A DNA stretch of 64,000 nucleotides. It comes from Acytostelium subglobosum LB1. Lineage: Eukaryota > Evosea > Eumycetozoa > Acytosteliales > Acytosteliaceae. Below, piece after piece: positions 46,679 through 59,289 of this stretch. The notes under the pieces are model-generated. The model ran no database searches. It saw only the letters and a list, made by a program, of their open reading frames with translations, and had not been told where the DNA came from. The position numbers and the translations under genes were made by a program. The stretch is taken from contig NW_012236529.1 of assembly GCF_000787575.1 (NCBI RefSeq), positions 496,001-560,000 on the forward strand, given 5' to 3'. Numbering within the stretch: position 1 is the first letter of the stretch; every line of letters starts with the position of its first letter.

Positions 46679-49380
46679 CTATTGTTTATATACGATGTTT
46701 GGATAGAATGGACGTGGATCGAATGTAAAGTTACCGGTGGGTGGAACGATTGAGATCTTGGCATCGTTGGATAGTGTTTCATAGTTCTTTGGCAACAGTC
46801 TTTGGATTTGAAGTGATAGTGATATGTTGACTCTAAGGAGTAGTTGAGCCTCCTCTACAATATATGGTGCTGCAGGTTCCAATCCCAATTGTTGGCTCTT
46901 TGTAATCTGTTCCAAATTGAGCTTGGATTGTCTGATCACCTCAAGTGTCGATGTCAATATTCCAAACACCTGATTGAATGAGTGAATGAGTGTCAAGGTT
47001 AGTGTCCATGCTCATGATTGAATGATTGGAGTGATGTGAGTATCATACATTGTTGTCAGGTGCTTGGATTGATTGATTGAATACATCCAGTGTGTATGGG
47101 TCTGGTTGCTGATTAATTGGCGAGTTGAACACATCGAATCGCTTAAGGAAGCGTAGTGTTGGTGAGCTGAACTCACATTGTGGCTTCTTGACCTTGCCCA
47201 ACATCTCCAATACTGTCATGAACTGTTCAAGTATGTGTGTTAGCACTACTTATGGACTTGGGGCACATGATTGAATGGAACACTTACTCTAAACATTGAC
47301 CTTGCAACTAACTTGTGAGTGGCAATGAGCAATCTCTCTGGGGTCGCTGGTGGAAGAAGGACTTCGTTGGTCTGGGGTGGCTGGTTGGCCTGCTGCTGAG
47401 GTGACTTGGCGACGACGGCACCTTTGGCCACACCCTTCTTTGTCTGCTTCTTGGCCTCTTTCTTGGCCTCCTTCTTGGCCTCCTTCTTGGCCTTGCTCGT
47501 GTTTAAGGCAGCCTTCTGTGCCTCCCTAAAGATGTACTGGTGAACCTGTATCTGCAGGTTGGACAGACAGTCAAGATACCAATAGATGCACTGGAACTCG
47601 TGTGGCGCATACACTTCCAGCTCAAAGCCCAGATACAAGTAGTGGATCATCAGCTTGAGCTTGAGATTGAACACGAAGCTGCCAAACAGGATCGTGATGT
47701 TAGTCTTGTCCTTGGCGATCTCCGTGTCGATGATGTCAGCCTCGGACTGCAGGATGGTCAGGTCCAGCAGCGCCACCTTGAGCTTGCGTCTCTGACGCGC
47801 GCGGTTCAGCATCACATTGATAAAGATCTTTTGGAGCGCGTGGGCGAATCGCTCAAAGAAGCGCGCCACCTCGGCGTTCTTGGGATCCAGGTGCTGGTGG
47901 GGCACGCCAAACTGGCACATCCATTCAATGATCGATCCGGTCATTGAATCGGAGCGGAAGAATGCGCCAAGTGGCAGCGGGAACAGCAAGCGTCGCAACA
48001 ATGAGCGCACCACAATGTTGGGAGACAGGCGACTCAAGTACAAATGGTAGTTGAGCATCTCGGACAAGTTGACAAAAGGTTGTTGTTGTTGAGTGTTGTT
48101 GTTGATGTTGGCGGACTGTGCGCTGGACTGTTGTTGTTGCTGGTAGGTCTCGAGGAGGTGAGGCATGTGGAAGCCCGCCAGGAGGTCCTTGAACAACTTG
48201 TCGTAGAAGTCAAGCACCTGATCGAATGGCCGACATTGGTAGATGGGCATGTTAACCGTGGCGTATGAGCGCATGTTCAACTCGGGGTTGAAGATTGAGG
48301 GCGGGATGACGTCAGGTGATGGCCTTTTGCTGGCGCGTTGTCTGATCGATGCCAGTCTCTCTTGGATGCGTGGGATGGACTTCATTGCCAGATTGACGTT
48401 GGATGATAACAACGTAAAGAAGACCAGATGGAACAAACGTCTGAGCGAGATCCTATCGCAGAGATCACGCAACTCGGCTGCCTCCTCCATCGTTACGTCA
48501 TTTTTCTTTGCCTCTGCGTCCATGATTGTCTGTGACAACGACGACTCAATATGGCTCATGCTACTCAGCAGCTCCAACGTCTTGGTCGCGTCCAAAGTCG
48601 TGAGGAGGTCGAATGTCGCTAGATTAAAGTCTTCCTCCTGTCGATTGATTGAGTGATTGAGTGAGTGATGGTTCGTCGGCATCGTGCACATGTAAAGTGG
48701 GTCAATCATTCAATCAATCACATACCAGACAGATGTCTCCTCGCGAGACAATGTGTGAAAGAGTGTCCGATGAAGCTAAGACTGTCTTGAGGTATGGCGC
48801 CAGATATTGGTGTCTCAGCTTGTGAGGGAAGTACAAGTACATGCAATTAAACAGACTGTGAACGATTGGACGACCTTGCATCCAACCAACCTATGAATGA
48901 TATTGAATGAATGAATCAGTTGACTTGATAGTTGTTGCAGATGTCCAATCTTGATGATCAAGTCAAGACATACCTCGAGTGCCATCAGTTGATCAATGAT
49001 TGCGATCACTTGTTTGTTTGATAGAGTTGTGTCTCTTGTGATCTCGCCCATATCGTAGAGCATCTCTGGTGTGTAGAGGGGACCTGCTGCAGCGGACGAG
49101 TCGAGCTTTGAGTTCATAATCTCCAATGAGTGAACGGCATCTTGCAATGAGAAGTCTGTTCCAATCAACTGACCGACCTGGATATCTATATATTCAATGT
49201 ATCATTCATTCATTCAATCAATGTCAATGATGTCTCCTTCCAATAAGTAACATGTACATGTAATGTATTAATACCTTTGGTGGCAGCGATGAGTGTCGGC
49301 AAGGCGTCCTCCCATTGATCAGGATCATCAATGTTGTCTGTGATGTTATTATTATTGTTGTTGTTGTTGTTCCCAGACAT
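46679..49380 (-). CDS. naa35: NAA35/MAK10, auxiliary subunit of NatC acetyltransferase
   Basis: Exons 49380-49275, 49185-48974, 48890-48726, 48637-47288, 47222-47049 and 46969-46679 join in phase to about 765 residues. The N-terminal MAK10 block spans two splices (GTDFSLQDAVHSLEIMNSKLD and LDSSAAAGPLYTPEMLYDMGEI), followed by RPIVHSLFNCMYLY. The conserved middle is SLLRRLLFPLPLGAFFRSDS and WMCQFGVPHQHLDPKN. NatC acetylates proteins starting Met-hydrophobic; NAA35 is the large scaffold that anchors the complex to ribosomes. A K/A-rich repeat (KKEAKKEAKKEA, about residues 555-590) and Q/N tracts are local insertions. Confidence 0.9.
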
Positions 49381-49923
49381 GATCACTAGTGTTGTGTCTA
49401 TATGTATGTCTATCTATATATCTGAATCAATCAATGAACTCAACTTAAAGTGACACTTCTGAAACATCATGATGAACATGCGAGAAACGATTGATTTAGA
49501 TTTGTGGTGTGGTGTCCACCAGTCCCATGGCTGGACTGGTCCCTCATTCATAGAGATACACAACAAAGAGTAGTCAGTCAATTAGAGTTAGGATGTTAGA
49601 TGTTATCTGGTGTTTTTGTTATGTTTATGTTTCTTCGTTGTTGTTGTTGTTGGTCAATTATACAAAGTGGGGCGGAGGGAGGGAGGGAGCGATAGGGATG
49701 GGAATGGATGGGAGGAGGAGCGGATGGCGGAGTATATGATCGATTGATCAATCAACTCCTCATGTTTCCTCAGGACTCCAGTGTTGTTGTCCAGACACCA
49801 ACGAGCTCGTTAGCTGTGACAGACGGTCAACTGATGGACTGGACCGAACCGGACCGGACTGGACATGACGAACAGAACAGACCAACGATACTACGCCATT
49901 CACCAAAAGAAAAAGATGATCCA
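49381..49923. other. Intergenic region between two (-) genes
   Basis: Promoter of NAA35 and 3' side of SGF29. GTTGTTGTTG and GGGAGG runs; a CCGAACCGGACCGGACTGGAC run near 49840. No gene is seen. Confidence 0.5.
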
Positions 49924-51546
49924 TCATTTGGAAACTACGTATTGTGCTGCAACCTTCCTGCTTGGTGTCTGTCCATTCTCATTGACGTCATCGTCGAAAT
50001 GAAGTGTATAGTGTGTCGTCTTGCTCTTGACCTTTTGTGAGCTGACCACGATGGCCGGATAGAATGTAGTGGTGTCGGGGAACATCGCCAGCACCTTGGT
50101 GCTAGAGGCAAATGTGGGCGGCAACGAGGCTGGGTTCGGCAGTTGAATGATGTCCTTGAGGCCCACATTGAACTTCTTGGACTCGTCCTCGTCCTCATCG
50201 ATGACCTCGTACTTTTGCGTCTTGGCGTTGAACGAGTTCACCTTGGCCAGGATCCAGTTGTTGTTCTTCTCCTTGGCGGCCACCAGTATGCCAATTGGTA
50301 TCGTGCTGCTCTCCTTATCCTTATCCTTGTCCTTGGCGGCAGAGTCCGGAGTCTTGGCGCCCTCGGTCGAGCTTGATGACTTTTGTGGCGTTGATTGTGC
50401 CGTGGACGATGTCGAGTCGGACTTGGCGTTGGTACTGCCATTGTTACCGCCTGCGCTACTATTATTGCTATTACTATTGCTGGATGCGCTTCCGTTGCCA
50501 CTTGTGGTGGTGGTGGTGGTTGTGGTGGTGCTGCTAGTGGTGGCCGTGTTGCTACTGCTCGGGGCCTCGTTGGCCGAGTCGGACTTTGGTGATTCGGATG
50601 GCTGCTTCACGCGCTTGTTCTTGTTCTGAGTGGGTGTGGTGTTGGCCGAGTTGATCTCCTTTGACTTGCGCTTCAATGAGTTGTTGTTGCTATTGGATGA
50701 ACGCTTCTCTGGCTTCTCACTCGATGGATTCTCCTCATCATCCTCACTCGACGACGAGTTAGATGCATTATGTCCGTTGGCCGCTGGCGTTGGTGATGAC
50801 GTCGAAGCTGTAGTTATCGATTTGATTGCCACCGATGACTTTGAAGGTGTCTTCTCCGATGACTTTGAATGATGCGTTGAGTTTGTCCTAATTGGATTGA
50901 TATGTGTGTGGATGGTGATGTCTATTTTTAGTAAAAGGCCCCAATCGACTAATTTTTTGATTTCATTTTGTTATTTTTCACACACGAGGAGGCAGGCGAA
51001 TCCTCATAAGGTGGGGCTGGCTTTCTGGTTTTGAAGGTTCTCGAGCTTGCGCACTTCACCGCCAACGTTGGTTGGCAGGCACACATGCGCGTGTATGTAT
51101 GACTTGCGAGCAATCCATTGTCCGACAACAACACCATACATAACAGCCAATGTCCTCTCCCTCATCACGTCTTTGCTTCCTCGTCGTGTGCATATGAATG
51201 TGATTGTGATGTGAATGTTATAACTTACTTCTCTAGTGACTCTATAAACGATTTGTATTCATTATACACCTTTAGTATCTTGTGATGTATATCATTGCCT
51301 ATATCTAGTGGAAACAGTACTGTCATAGTTTGATTGATGAGTGTCAGTCAGATTGATTGATTGATTGATTGAGTGTATGAGTGTGAGTGAGTATGACTTA
51401 CATTCTTCCTCTTCATCAAACATTGATGAACCTGTCACAGATAGACCATTCTCTTTGAGAAAGTCTACTCGCTTGGAGTATACAGCAGTCTCATAAACGA
51501 GCTTCTCTATCTTTTTGAATTTGCTTATCAGTTGTACATCGGTCAT
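49924..51546 (-). CDS. sgf29: SGF29, SAGA-complex tandem tudor protein
   Basis: Exons 51546-51402, 51319-51229 and 50887-49924 join in phase to about 399 residues. The N-terminal 80 residues are a helical/coiled segment; a long S/T/N/P/K low-complexity middle follows. The C-terminal 140 residues form the SGF29 tudor region: IPIGILVAAKEKNNNWILAKV, a DEDEDESKKFNVGLKDI linker, PTFASSTKVLAMFPDTTTFYPAIV and YTLHFDDDVNENG near the end. These aromatic and acidic residues make the H3K4me-binding cages in SGF29. It targets SAGA/ATAC histone acetylation to promoters. Confidence 0.87.
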
Positions 51547-52596
51547 GATTGTAATTGAGTGATGGTATGTTGCGTGCGGTAAATGTATATACAAGTTAAG
51601 GTGATTGATTTGTTGATTGATTGAATGATTGTGTTTGATTGATTGTGATATGTGTGGATGTATCTGTGTCGTTGCAAGTTGTATGTACACTCGCTGAGCG
51701 CTCTATGGTGCTAAGCAATGGACTACAGTTGATATTTAGAAGTATTACAAGAACGACTATTATGACACTGTTGACTTATGATCATAGAGAGGTTGATGTG
51801 ATGGTGTATGAGATAGTGAGTGTTTGATTGAGATTGCTAGCTATGACGAATGTGATGTGATATTGGTTGATTGATTGATTGATCCTATATTCTTAATGAC
51901 TAACTAACTAACTTGTTATGTAGATATGTATATTTGAATGATTGAAGTATGTATGAAGGTATGTATGTGTGAATGATAGAATGAATGAATGAAAGAGTAT
52001 GAACAGTAGTGATTGGGGGTAGGTACATTGGTTTGAAGAAGTGGGGGGTTGTTTGAGGTCACGCGCTCCAACTCAGATTCGCTCATCTCATTCTCAGTTT
52101 CACCTCCTCTACCTGTATGCAATATATATAAATACATAATTATTATTATTTTTAATTTTATTTCATCATAATAGTTCAATAATATTCTAAAAGAGATTTG
52201 GTTGATGATGTCCCGGGACATGTATACTATTCACACACACAATGCTCCGACACGTGACTTGTTCAATAATATCATACATTACATTCATTCATTCATTCAT
52301 TCGAATACATAGATAACTGAACGAGTACAAGAATCATTCATTTGAATTGATCAACCAATCATCTTTGTGAATGATTGATTGACACACATGTCATCGAACT
52401 TCGTTCAAAAAGATATTTGGAAGTGTTGTGCGGGTGAATCCGTTATGCTCAACGGATAAGACATCATTTGAATTGAAATGAGGGGTGCGTGTGGTTATTG
52501 TTGTGTTTCAAGAGGGTACAGATAAAGATAAAGATAGAGATAGAGATACTTACATATATACATACCTTCATTATATATATATTCAATCATACAATT
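51547..52596. other. Intergenic region, 1 kb, with small unassigned frames
   Basis: Between divergent genes SGF29 (-) and the SWIM gene (+). On the minus strand, 52219 to about 52020 could encode MSRDIINQISF... joined at TACAG to GRGGETENEMSESELERV, but no downstream exon fits convincingly. On the plus strand, 51639-51827 is a 62-codon frame with no recognised domain. A 14-bp perfect palindrome ATGTCCCGGGACAT lies at about 52207. Otherwise TGAATGAATGA repeats. Confidence 0.35.
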
Positions 52597-54567
52597 ATGA
52601 ACAACAGTAGTAATAATAATAATAGTATGAATGGAGGAGGAGGAGGAGGACAACCAATGGACATTGATGATGGACAATATCAAATATTTCAAGATAATAT
52701 AGATGCATTCAATGATATTATAAAGAGTCACTTTGAGTTCTTGATGAGCATGCCAGAGATAAAGACATTGGGCACTATTTTCCCATCATTGCGCACATAC
52801 TTGGTCGACTGCTTGGACTTGCATCGCGACCTCCTCGTCTCGTCAAACTTCCCAAGTGACGCAATATCAGACTGTCCTGGCGTCAATCTAGACACATTGT
52901 TAACAGTGCCCAATCTGTTTATAAACATCAACAACAATAACAATAATAATAACAACAATAATAATAATAATAATAGTCAACTTGCATTGTCATCATCATC
53001 AATATCAAGAAGCAATAATGATACGACGAGCAATGTTACTTCACAGACACCTCCGACGACAAAGACATCAACTACATCAACATCGACGACAACCACAACT
53101 ACAACAACTACATCACAAGCACAATCACAAGCACCAACAACACCAACAAAGACATTAACGCCAACAACATCGACTCCGACACGAACAAATGTACCAGCAA
53201 CACCAGCAACGGTGGTGCCTGTATCCACACCAGTCCGAAGCAACACAACTCCAGTCACACCAACAAAGTACAGCAACGACGTTATCAATCAGTACTTGGC
53301 CAATGGATCGACACAAGGGATTTCAAAGCCTGTGACCACACCAACAGCTGCGACTCAACCAAACGACCTTTCTCGTGAAAAGACATCACCAATGCTTCAT
53401 TCATCGGGCACAGCCAAACCAACAGCATTGGCATTGGCATTGGCAGCACCCAGCTCAACAGCATCGTCAGTGGCACCATTGGGTTACCCCCAGACACCCA
53501 AGTCTACAAAGAAGAGATCGCGATCAGAGTCAGAGGTGGAGCAATCAACTTCGCCAATTCTGGAACAGGTGGCGGTGCCATTCTCCTCGATCACATATGT
53601 GCCGACCAACTTCAACATGGACGACAAGAACCCATCGAGGATGAAGAAGTTTGTGAAGCAGGCGACAAAGGATCAAGAAAAGAAGATAGACAGGGCACTG
53701 CACGAGTCCCTAGAGTTCCTGGGCAAGGAGAGGCTAAACACAGCCAACAACACGCAGAAGTTTAGAATCAAAGGAACTCAAGGCAACATCTATATCATCA
53801 CTGTATGTTCTCAAACTATGATTTATCGATCGATTGATTGATTGAGTACTGACTCGCAATACTTAGATTGGACTGATGCCCCACTGTTCTTGTCCTGACT
53901 TTGCCAAACGTATCGAGTATTGTAAACATCTGGCCTTTATATATCTAAAGGTCTGTGGAGTGCCAAGGGACCATTACATACTCTATCAGAAGGCTCTGAC
54001 CATCGCAGAGTTGAAGGTCGTACTCACATCACCTGTAAGTATATTCGCGAATCACGTGACACGCTACATCCACCCTCACCATTGACACAATCAATCACAC
54101 CCAATCACATCAGGAGATGGCCAATACAGCGCACAAAGACCTACCACTTGGATCATTCACAGAGACACCATATGGACCAGAGACACCAGAGGGCCCGGTT
54201 GGCAGTGGAGCGAGGGCGACACCAACATCAGTGGGCAACACACCATCAAAGTCACCAATAACGCCAAAGCACGAGGCAACAATGTTGGCACTGCAACAGC
54301 AATACAGTGATTCGATCAGGAAGGAGACAGAGAAGATGCAACCAATGGTATTGGATACACCAGAGTCTACGCACAATCACACTGGCAAATCGCCATCACC
54401 TTCGACACGTATATACACTCCCAACAAGGTTGTTCAATCATACAAGTCGAACAGTTACAGTATGTATTGTATTGATTGATTGATCCGTTTGATCTGAACA
54501 ATGTCCTAATCATCATCCATCCATCCCCTTCATTCATTCAATCAATCAAACAGTCGATTGCGATTGA
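52597..54567 (+). CDS. SWIM zinc-finger protein
   Basis: Exons 52597-53802, 53867-54034, 54114-54459 and 54554-54567 give about 577 residues. A helical N-terminal domain (residues 20-110) is followed by N and T/P/S-rich tracts. Then comes a conserved segment (RMKKFVKQATKDQEKKIDRA... through KFRIKGTQGNIYIIT), which leads into the SWIM finger GLMPHCSCPDFAKRIEYCKHL (CxC...CxH), completed in exon 2. SWIM fingers bind DNA or proteins in RAD51-paralogue partners (SWS1), transposase-derived factors and E3 ligases; which applies here is unknown. The C-terminal part is low complexity. The last exon choice is uncertain; a different end of a few residues is possible. Confidence 0.75.
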
Positions 54568-54660
54568 GGAAACTCCTGGAATCCAGGAGCTGACATAAAG
54601 TGTATATTTAATCTACAGCATTACAAGTTGACATGGCACGACATGACATGGCGATGGCCT

Positions 54661-56040
54661 TTAGAAGGGGAAGATGAAGCAGCAGCCCCTACCAGGCTTG
54701 GAGGAAGTGTTCATCATCTTGGTGTTGTTTGATGGTGCTGCCTTTGGTGTAGGACTGACGCTCTCAATATTATCCAATCTCTGGCTGATCTTTGGTTGAG
54801 GTTGAGGTTGAGCTGGGGCGGTGGTGGCGGTCGTATTGTTGGTAGGTGGATTGTAGTTGTTTCCAGAGAGTGGATGACTAGGTGTGACGACTACTGTTGG
54901 TTGCTTGCCAGTCAGACTGCTCGACCTTGACTTGTTTGGTTCATTTGGAGGTGTTGGCGTTGGTGTGACCAGCTTGGGACTGGGTGAGGTGCTCACTGTC
55001 GTTGGAGTCTGTACAGAGTTGCGTCTGCTGTGTGATCTGCTTGGATTGTTGCTGTTGCTACCATTTGTGTCATTGTTTGTTGTTGTGCTGCTTGAGGAGG
55101 GGACTTCAGATGTGGACATTCTTCTAAAGTGTGCCCTGGGTGCCAGACCACCTTGGTCCTGGCCCTGATCAATCGAGTTTGATCTGGACCTTGAGAGAGG
55201 TGTGCCAGTGGGAGTTGGAAGGTTCTTGGCCGTCTCGTACAGGTCCTGCATGGTCTGATACACGGTCTCTCTCTTGTCGTTGAACTTTGTAAAGACGAAT
55301 GTCTCTGTCTTGGTGTCGATCTGGATGGAGCTCTTGCTCTTTTCGGGCATGCTGATGCTCACGACATCCTTGAGCTTGATGGCAGTCTTCTTGTGAAGCG
55401 ATGTGATCGACGAGTAGAAGCAGATGTAGTGCTGCGACAGGTAGAGCTTGCCATACTGATTGAACGTGCCCTTGTGTGCGCATCGGTAGTCCTTGATCAA
55501 CGACTCTGTCTCGGGCAGGTTGAAGTGCTTGACGCGCAAGTGGCCAAAGCTGCCCGAGTCAGACAGATTGGAGGAGACCGAGTCCGAGTGCTGGAGACGC
55601 GTGGCCTTTTGGTTGCTGCCGCTGGCCTCCCACTGGCCCTCGAGCAGCAGGTAGGCCGACTCGTGCTCCTTGAAGTGCAACGAGTCTGTCTTGCCATTCT
55701 TGCGCACCAGCTTGACCACCTGCTTGGCGCTGTCGTTCTCGACCTCGAGGATGTCGCTAAAGGGGATGATCTTCTTCTTCTCCTTCATCATCATCTTGGA
55801 GATGAAGCACAGATGCGACTCGGTGACATAGAGCTTGCCGCTGTGTCCCTTGATTGAGCATTTGATCGTGGTGATCACGACGTTGGAGGGGTCCAAGTTG
55901 AAGCGTTTATGTACCTTCTCATTCTCCTTCTCCAACTGTTGCTCCACAGACATTGTGCGTGAGTGACCCTTTCCCTTCTTCTTGCTACCCTTGCTGCCAC
56001 TGCTACTAATACTATGTGTATCACTTATACTGTTGCTCAT
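54661..56040 (-). CDS. Twin GRAM-domain protein
   Basis: Single frame of 459 residues. Two GRAM domains: at about 40-140 (KRFNLDPSNVVITTIKCSI, GKLYVTESHLCFISK, IIPFSDILEVE) and at about 180-270 (YRCAHKGTFNQYGKLYLSQH, YICFYSSITS, TAIKLKDVVSIS). The remaining C-terminal half is S/T/P/N/Q-rich. The chain ends GRGCCFIFPF, with paired cysteines that could be lipid-modified, though this is not a standard CAAX box. GRAM domains bind phosphoinositides or phosphatidylserine at membranes. It is convergent with the SWIM gene, with 93 bases between stops. Confidence 0.85.
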   Translation of the reverse strand: MSNSISDTHSISSSGSKGSKKKGKGHSRTMSVEQQLEKENEKVHKRFNLDPSNVVITTIKCSIKGHSGKLYVTESHLCFISKMMMKEKKKIIPFSDILEVENDSAKQVVKLVRKNGKTDSLHFKEHESAYLLLEGQWEASGSNQKATRLQHSDSVSSNLSDSGSFGHLRVKHFNLPETESLIKDYRCAHKGTFNQYGKLYLSQHYICFYSSITSLHKKTAIKLKDVVSISMPEKSKSSIQIDTKTETFVFTKFNDKRETVYQTMQDLYETAKNLPTPTGTPLSRSRSNSIDQGQDQGGLAPRAHFRRMSTSEVPSSSSTTTNNDTNGSNSNNPSRSHSRRNSVQTPTTVSTSPSPKLVTPTPTPPNEPNKSRSSSLTGKQPTVVVTPSHPLSGNNYNPPTNNTTATTAPAQPQPQPKISQRLDNIESVSPTPKAAPSNNTKMMNTSSKPGRGCCFIFPF

Positions 56041-56839
56041 TATTATTATTACTAGTATCTATTATTAAAGGTTATATATATAACATGTGATTATTAATAA
56101 TAAAATGATAAGTATTTCAACCATTCATGCATTCAAATGCACCTTTATTCACGAGTTTCATTCAGATCCTTCGATCGAGGATTGATCTTTCCAACCCACA
56201 CTTTCGATTTGATCCCAGGGTAGTTAGAATACAATCGACAAAGTAATAATAACACATACAATGTCATATAATTATGATTACTTTGAATAATAATCATTGA
56301 TCAATTCTTTGATCAATCAAATGTATCAATGATGTTGATGGATTCCTCGTTTGGGAGAATGACCAAATATTTATTAAGTATGAAGTACTTAAGTAAGTAA
56401 TTAAGAAAATGTAGTTTGGATAGATATTTAAATATCTATCCAAAAGTATACATAATATATATCTGTCTTGTTACTTGTTGGTCAAATTACATTCTGTGTG
56501 ATCAACAGAAGTTGCAAAGTTTGTTGGTGGGTTGTTGATGCCAAAGAAATCGTCCAGGATTTGTTTGACATCAACCACGACAGTTTCGGATCATTATCAT
56601 CATCATCAATGTAATATATATTTGTATACATATATATTTATAATATCTATAACGACAATACCTTGTTCAATCANNATCAAAAGATCAACAACAAACAGAT
56701 TCATTCATTCATTCATCAACAATTGTTTGTTGAATCAACAAACAAAGTCATCATATCATGGCTTCAATCAAACAACAATGATCACAATAACAACAACAAT
56801 AATAACAACAACAACAATAACAGTCATCAATCACTACCA
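56041..56839. other. Intergenic region with an assembly gap
   Basis: Divergent promoters of the GRAM gene and the phosphatase gene. 56470-56620 carries a protein-like frame on either strand (plus: VDAKEIVQDLFDINHDSFGSL; minus: VVDVKQILDDFFGINNPP...NLTNK stop) but no splice sites that connect it. It may be a missing first exon of the phosphatase gene. Two N bases at 56674-56675 mark a gap in the assembly. Confidence 0.4.
56674..56675. other. Ambiguous bases (NN), assembly gap
   Basis: Two undetermined bases, the only ones in the window, lie in the 5' region of the phosphatase gene. Sequence nearby should be treated as less reliable. Confidence 0.95.
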
Positions 56840-59107
56840 ATGCCACCAACAAACAGTAACAATAATAATATAACAAGTTTAGATTCATTATCAATAACAG
56901 ATGATGGAGTATCAAATGACTCGGTGACAGCATCACTTAATGGACTCAATCATCAACAACAACAACATCAGCCAATGGCACCGGTCGTCTACAAGTCAGT
57001 CGATGTGAACGGACAGTGGATATCAAACAAGCTGAAGGAGCGCGAGCCCGAGTTCACCAAGAAGGAGAGCATGGTCATGTTCCTGGGCACCTGGAACGTC
57101 AATGGCAAGAAGCCCACAGAGTCGCTCGATCAGTGGCTGGGCGGCGCCAATCCAATGGCGCCCGACATCTACGCCATCGGCTTCCAGGAGCTCGACCTGA
57201 CGGCCGAAGCGCTGCTGCTGGGCGACACGACGCGCGCCCTGCCCTGGGAGCACGCCATCACACAGACGCTACAGACACAGGGCGACTACATAAAACTGAC
57301 GAGCAGGCAGCTGGTTGGCATCCTGCTGTTTGTCTACGTCAAGAAGGAGCACCGTGCACACATCACCCATCTGCAGTCAGACATTGCCGCCGTCGGCATC
57401 ATGGGTATGATGGGCAACAAGGGAGGCGTGGCCATCCGCTTCCAATTCTACAACACATCCATCTGTGTCATCAACTCACATCTGAACGCCCACACTGAGA
57501 ATGTACTGCGTCGCAATCAAGACATGAAGGATATCTCAAGGACACTCAAGTTCATTGGAGACGATGGCAAGTTCATCAATATATACGATCATGAGTAAGC
57601 ATTAGTAGATATGATGTTGTTGGATGATTGATGATGAAGATCAGACTCGCTAATAGACACACCCCGCCCCTTCACCTGGAATCAATCACTCGATCAATCA
57701 TTGTACAGCCAACTATTCTGGATTGGTGACCTTAACTACCGCATTCCATTACCATATCAAGAGGTCAAGGACAAGATTGCACATAAGGACTATTACTCAT
57801 TGTTCCTGCACGATCAGCTGTACCTGCAGATGAAGAGCAATTCAGCGTTTGAAGGCTTCCAGGAGCCACCAATCAGCTTCGCCCCCACCTATAAGTACGA
57901 CCCTGGCACCACCGAGTATGACTCGAGTGAGAAGAAGCGAGTGCCGTCGTGGTGTGATCGTGTCCTCTGGAAGACAGCCAAGCGCGCAGAGAACGTCGGC
58001 ATTTTGGCGTACAGAAGACACGAGCTGCTGTCGTCCGATCACCGACCCGTGTCGGGATCATTCATTATCAAGGTGCGCGTGGTCATACCCGAGATCAAGG
58101 GTCGCATCTACCAGGAGATCGTCAAGGAGCTGGACAAGAAGGAGAACGACGCGATGCCCGACGCTCAGATCAGCACCAACCTGGTCGAGTTTGACACGAT
58201 TCGATTCATGGTGCCCGTCACCAAGCATCTGTTGCTTGAGAACACTGGACAGGTCATTGCGCGCTTCAAGTTCATTCCCAAGCTCGACGAGACTGTTTTG
58301 TGCAGGCCGTGGCTCACAATCAATCCGATCGCAGGCATGATGATGCCCAAGGAGAAGGTGACCATCGAGCTGACGGCCTACGTCGACTCGACCACAGCAC
58401 ATCCCTTCAACGTCCTAAACGAATCAATGGACGACATTCTGATTCTGCACTTGGAGAATGGCAAGGACCACTTTGTCTCGGTCGCCGGACAGTTCCAGCA
58501 CACCTTCATGGGCAACACATTGGAGAACCTTGTCAAGTACCCGAACCCAGTGTTCAACAGCAAGCCCATCACCGAGGAGCACAAGATGCTGTCGGTGCCC
58601 AAGGAATTGTGGCGTCTGGTCGACAACATATACTCGAGCGGCATGAAGGAGGAGTCATTGTTCCTCGAGTCGGGTGTCAACCGTGAGATGGAAGCCATCA
58701 TCGACAGTCTGGACCGCGGCACAGCCTTCCCGGCTGGCTGCGGCATCCACTCGATGGCCGAGTGTCTGATCCGCTTCCTCGAGTACCTGGCCGAGCCCGT
58801 CATCCCATTCTCCATGTACCAACAGGCGATGGACGCGTCGTCCAACGCGCTTTCGTGCAAAACCTTGATATCGCACCTACCCTCTGTAAACTACAACGTC
58901 TTTTTCTACCTGGTGTCGTTCCTGGTGGAGGTGCTGTCGCATCAGCGCGACAACAAACTGACGGCCGACCAGTTGGCCATCATCTTCTCGACCGTCCTGC
59001 TGCGACCTAGTCCATCAACATCAACATCCCAGGCATTGGCTCCTCAATCCGATGCCGTCACAGTCAAGAAGAGAGCAGACTTTATCAAGCACTTCTTTGT
59101 AGCATAA
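56840..59107 (+). CDS. Dd5P4: OCRL/Dd5P4-type inositol 5-phosphatase with RhoGAP domain
   Basis: Exons from the in-frame ATG at 56840 to 57594, then 57709-59107, giving about 717 residues; an earlier start or an upstream exon is possible because the frame stays open to the N bases. Phosphatase motifs are complete: GTWNVNGKKP, FQELDLTAEALLLG, GMMGNKGGVAIRF, NSHLNAH, FWIGDLNYRI, PSWCDRVLW and SSDHRPVSG. An ASH-like beta region follows, then a RhoGAP-like domain from about residue 520 (SGVNREMEAIIDSLDRG, FLEYLAEPVIPF). The arginine finger of active RhoGAPs is absent (FLESG in place of RVSG), as in OCRL. This enzyme removes the 5-phosphate from PI(4,5)P2 and PIP3; Dd5P4 is needed for normal phagocytosis and growth. 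Confidence 0.9.
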
Positions 59108-59289
59108 GTATACTCATTCATGCCCTGGGTCAGTCAGTCAGTGTCCAGGCATATCATATAGAATAAAGCACATATACCCTACGTTCCTTTGGATCACGTA
59201 CTCAATCAATCAATCATTCGATCTATCATACAATCATACTCAATCAAGTGGCGCCATACCTTGTTGCCATTTATCTTGATTGAATTAGT

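Noticed and set aside
50147-50629. 160-codon plus-strand frame opposite SGF29
   Set aside because: Translates poly-S/T/N codons in antisense into leucine-rich nonsense; the SGF29 tudor domain is on the minus strand.
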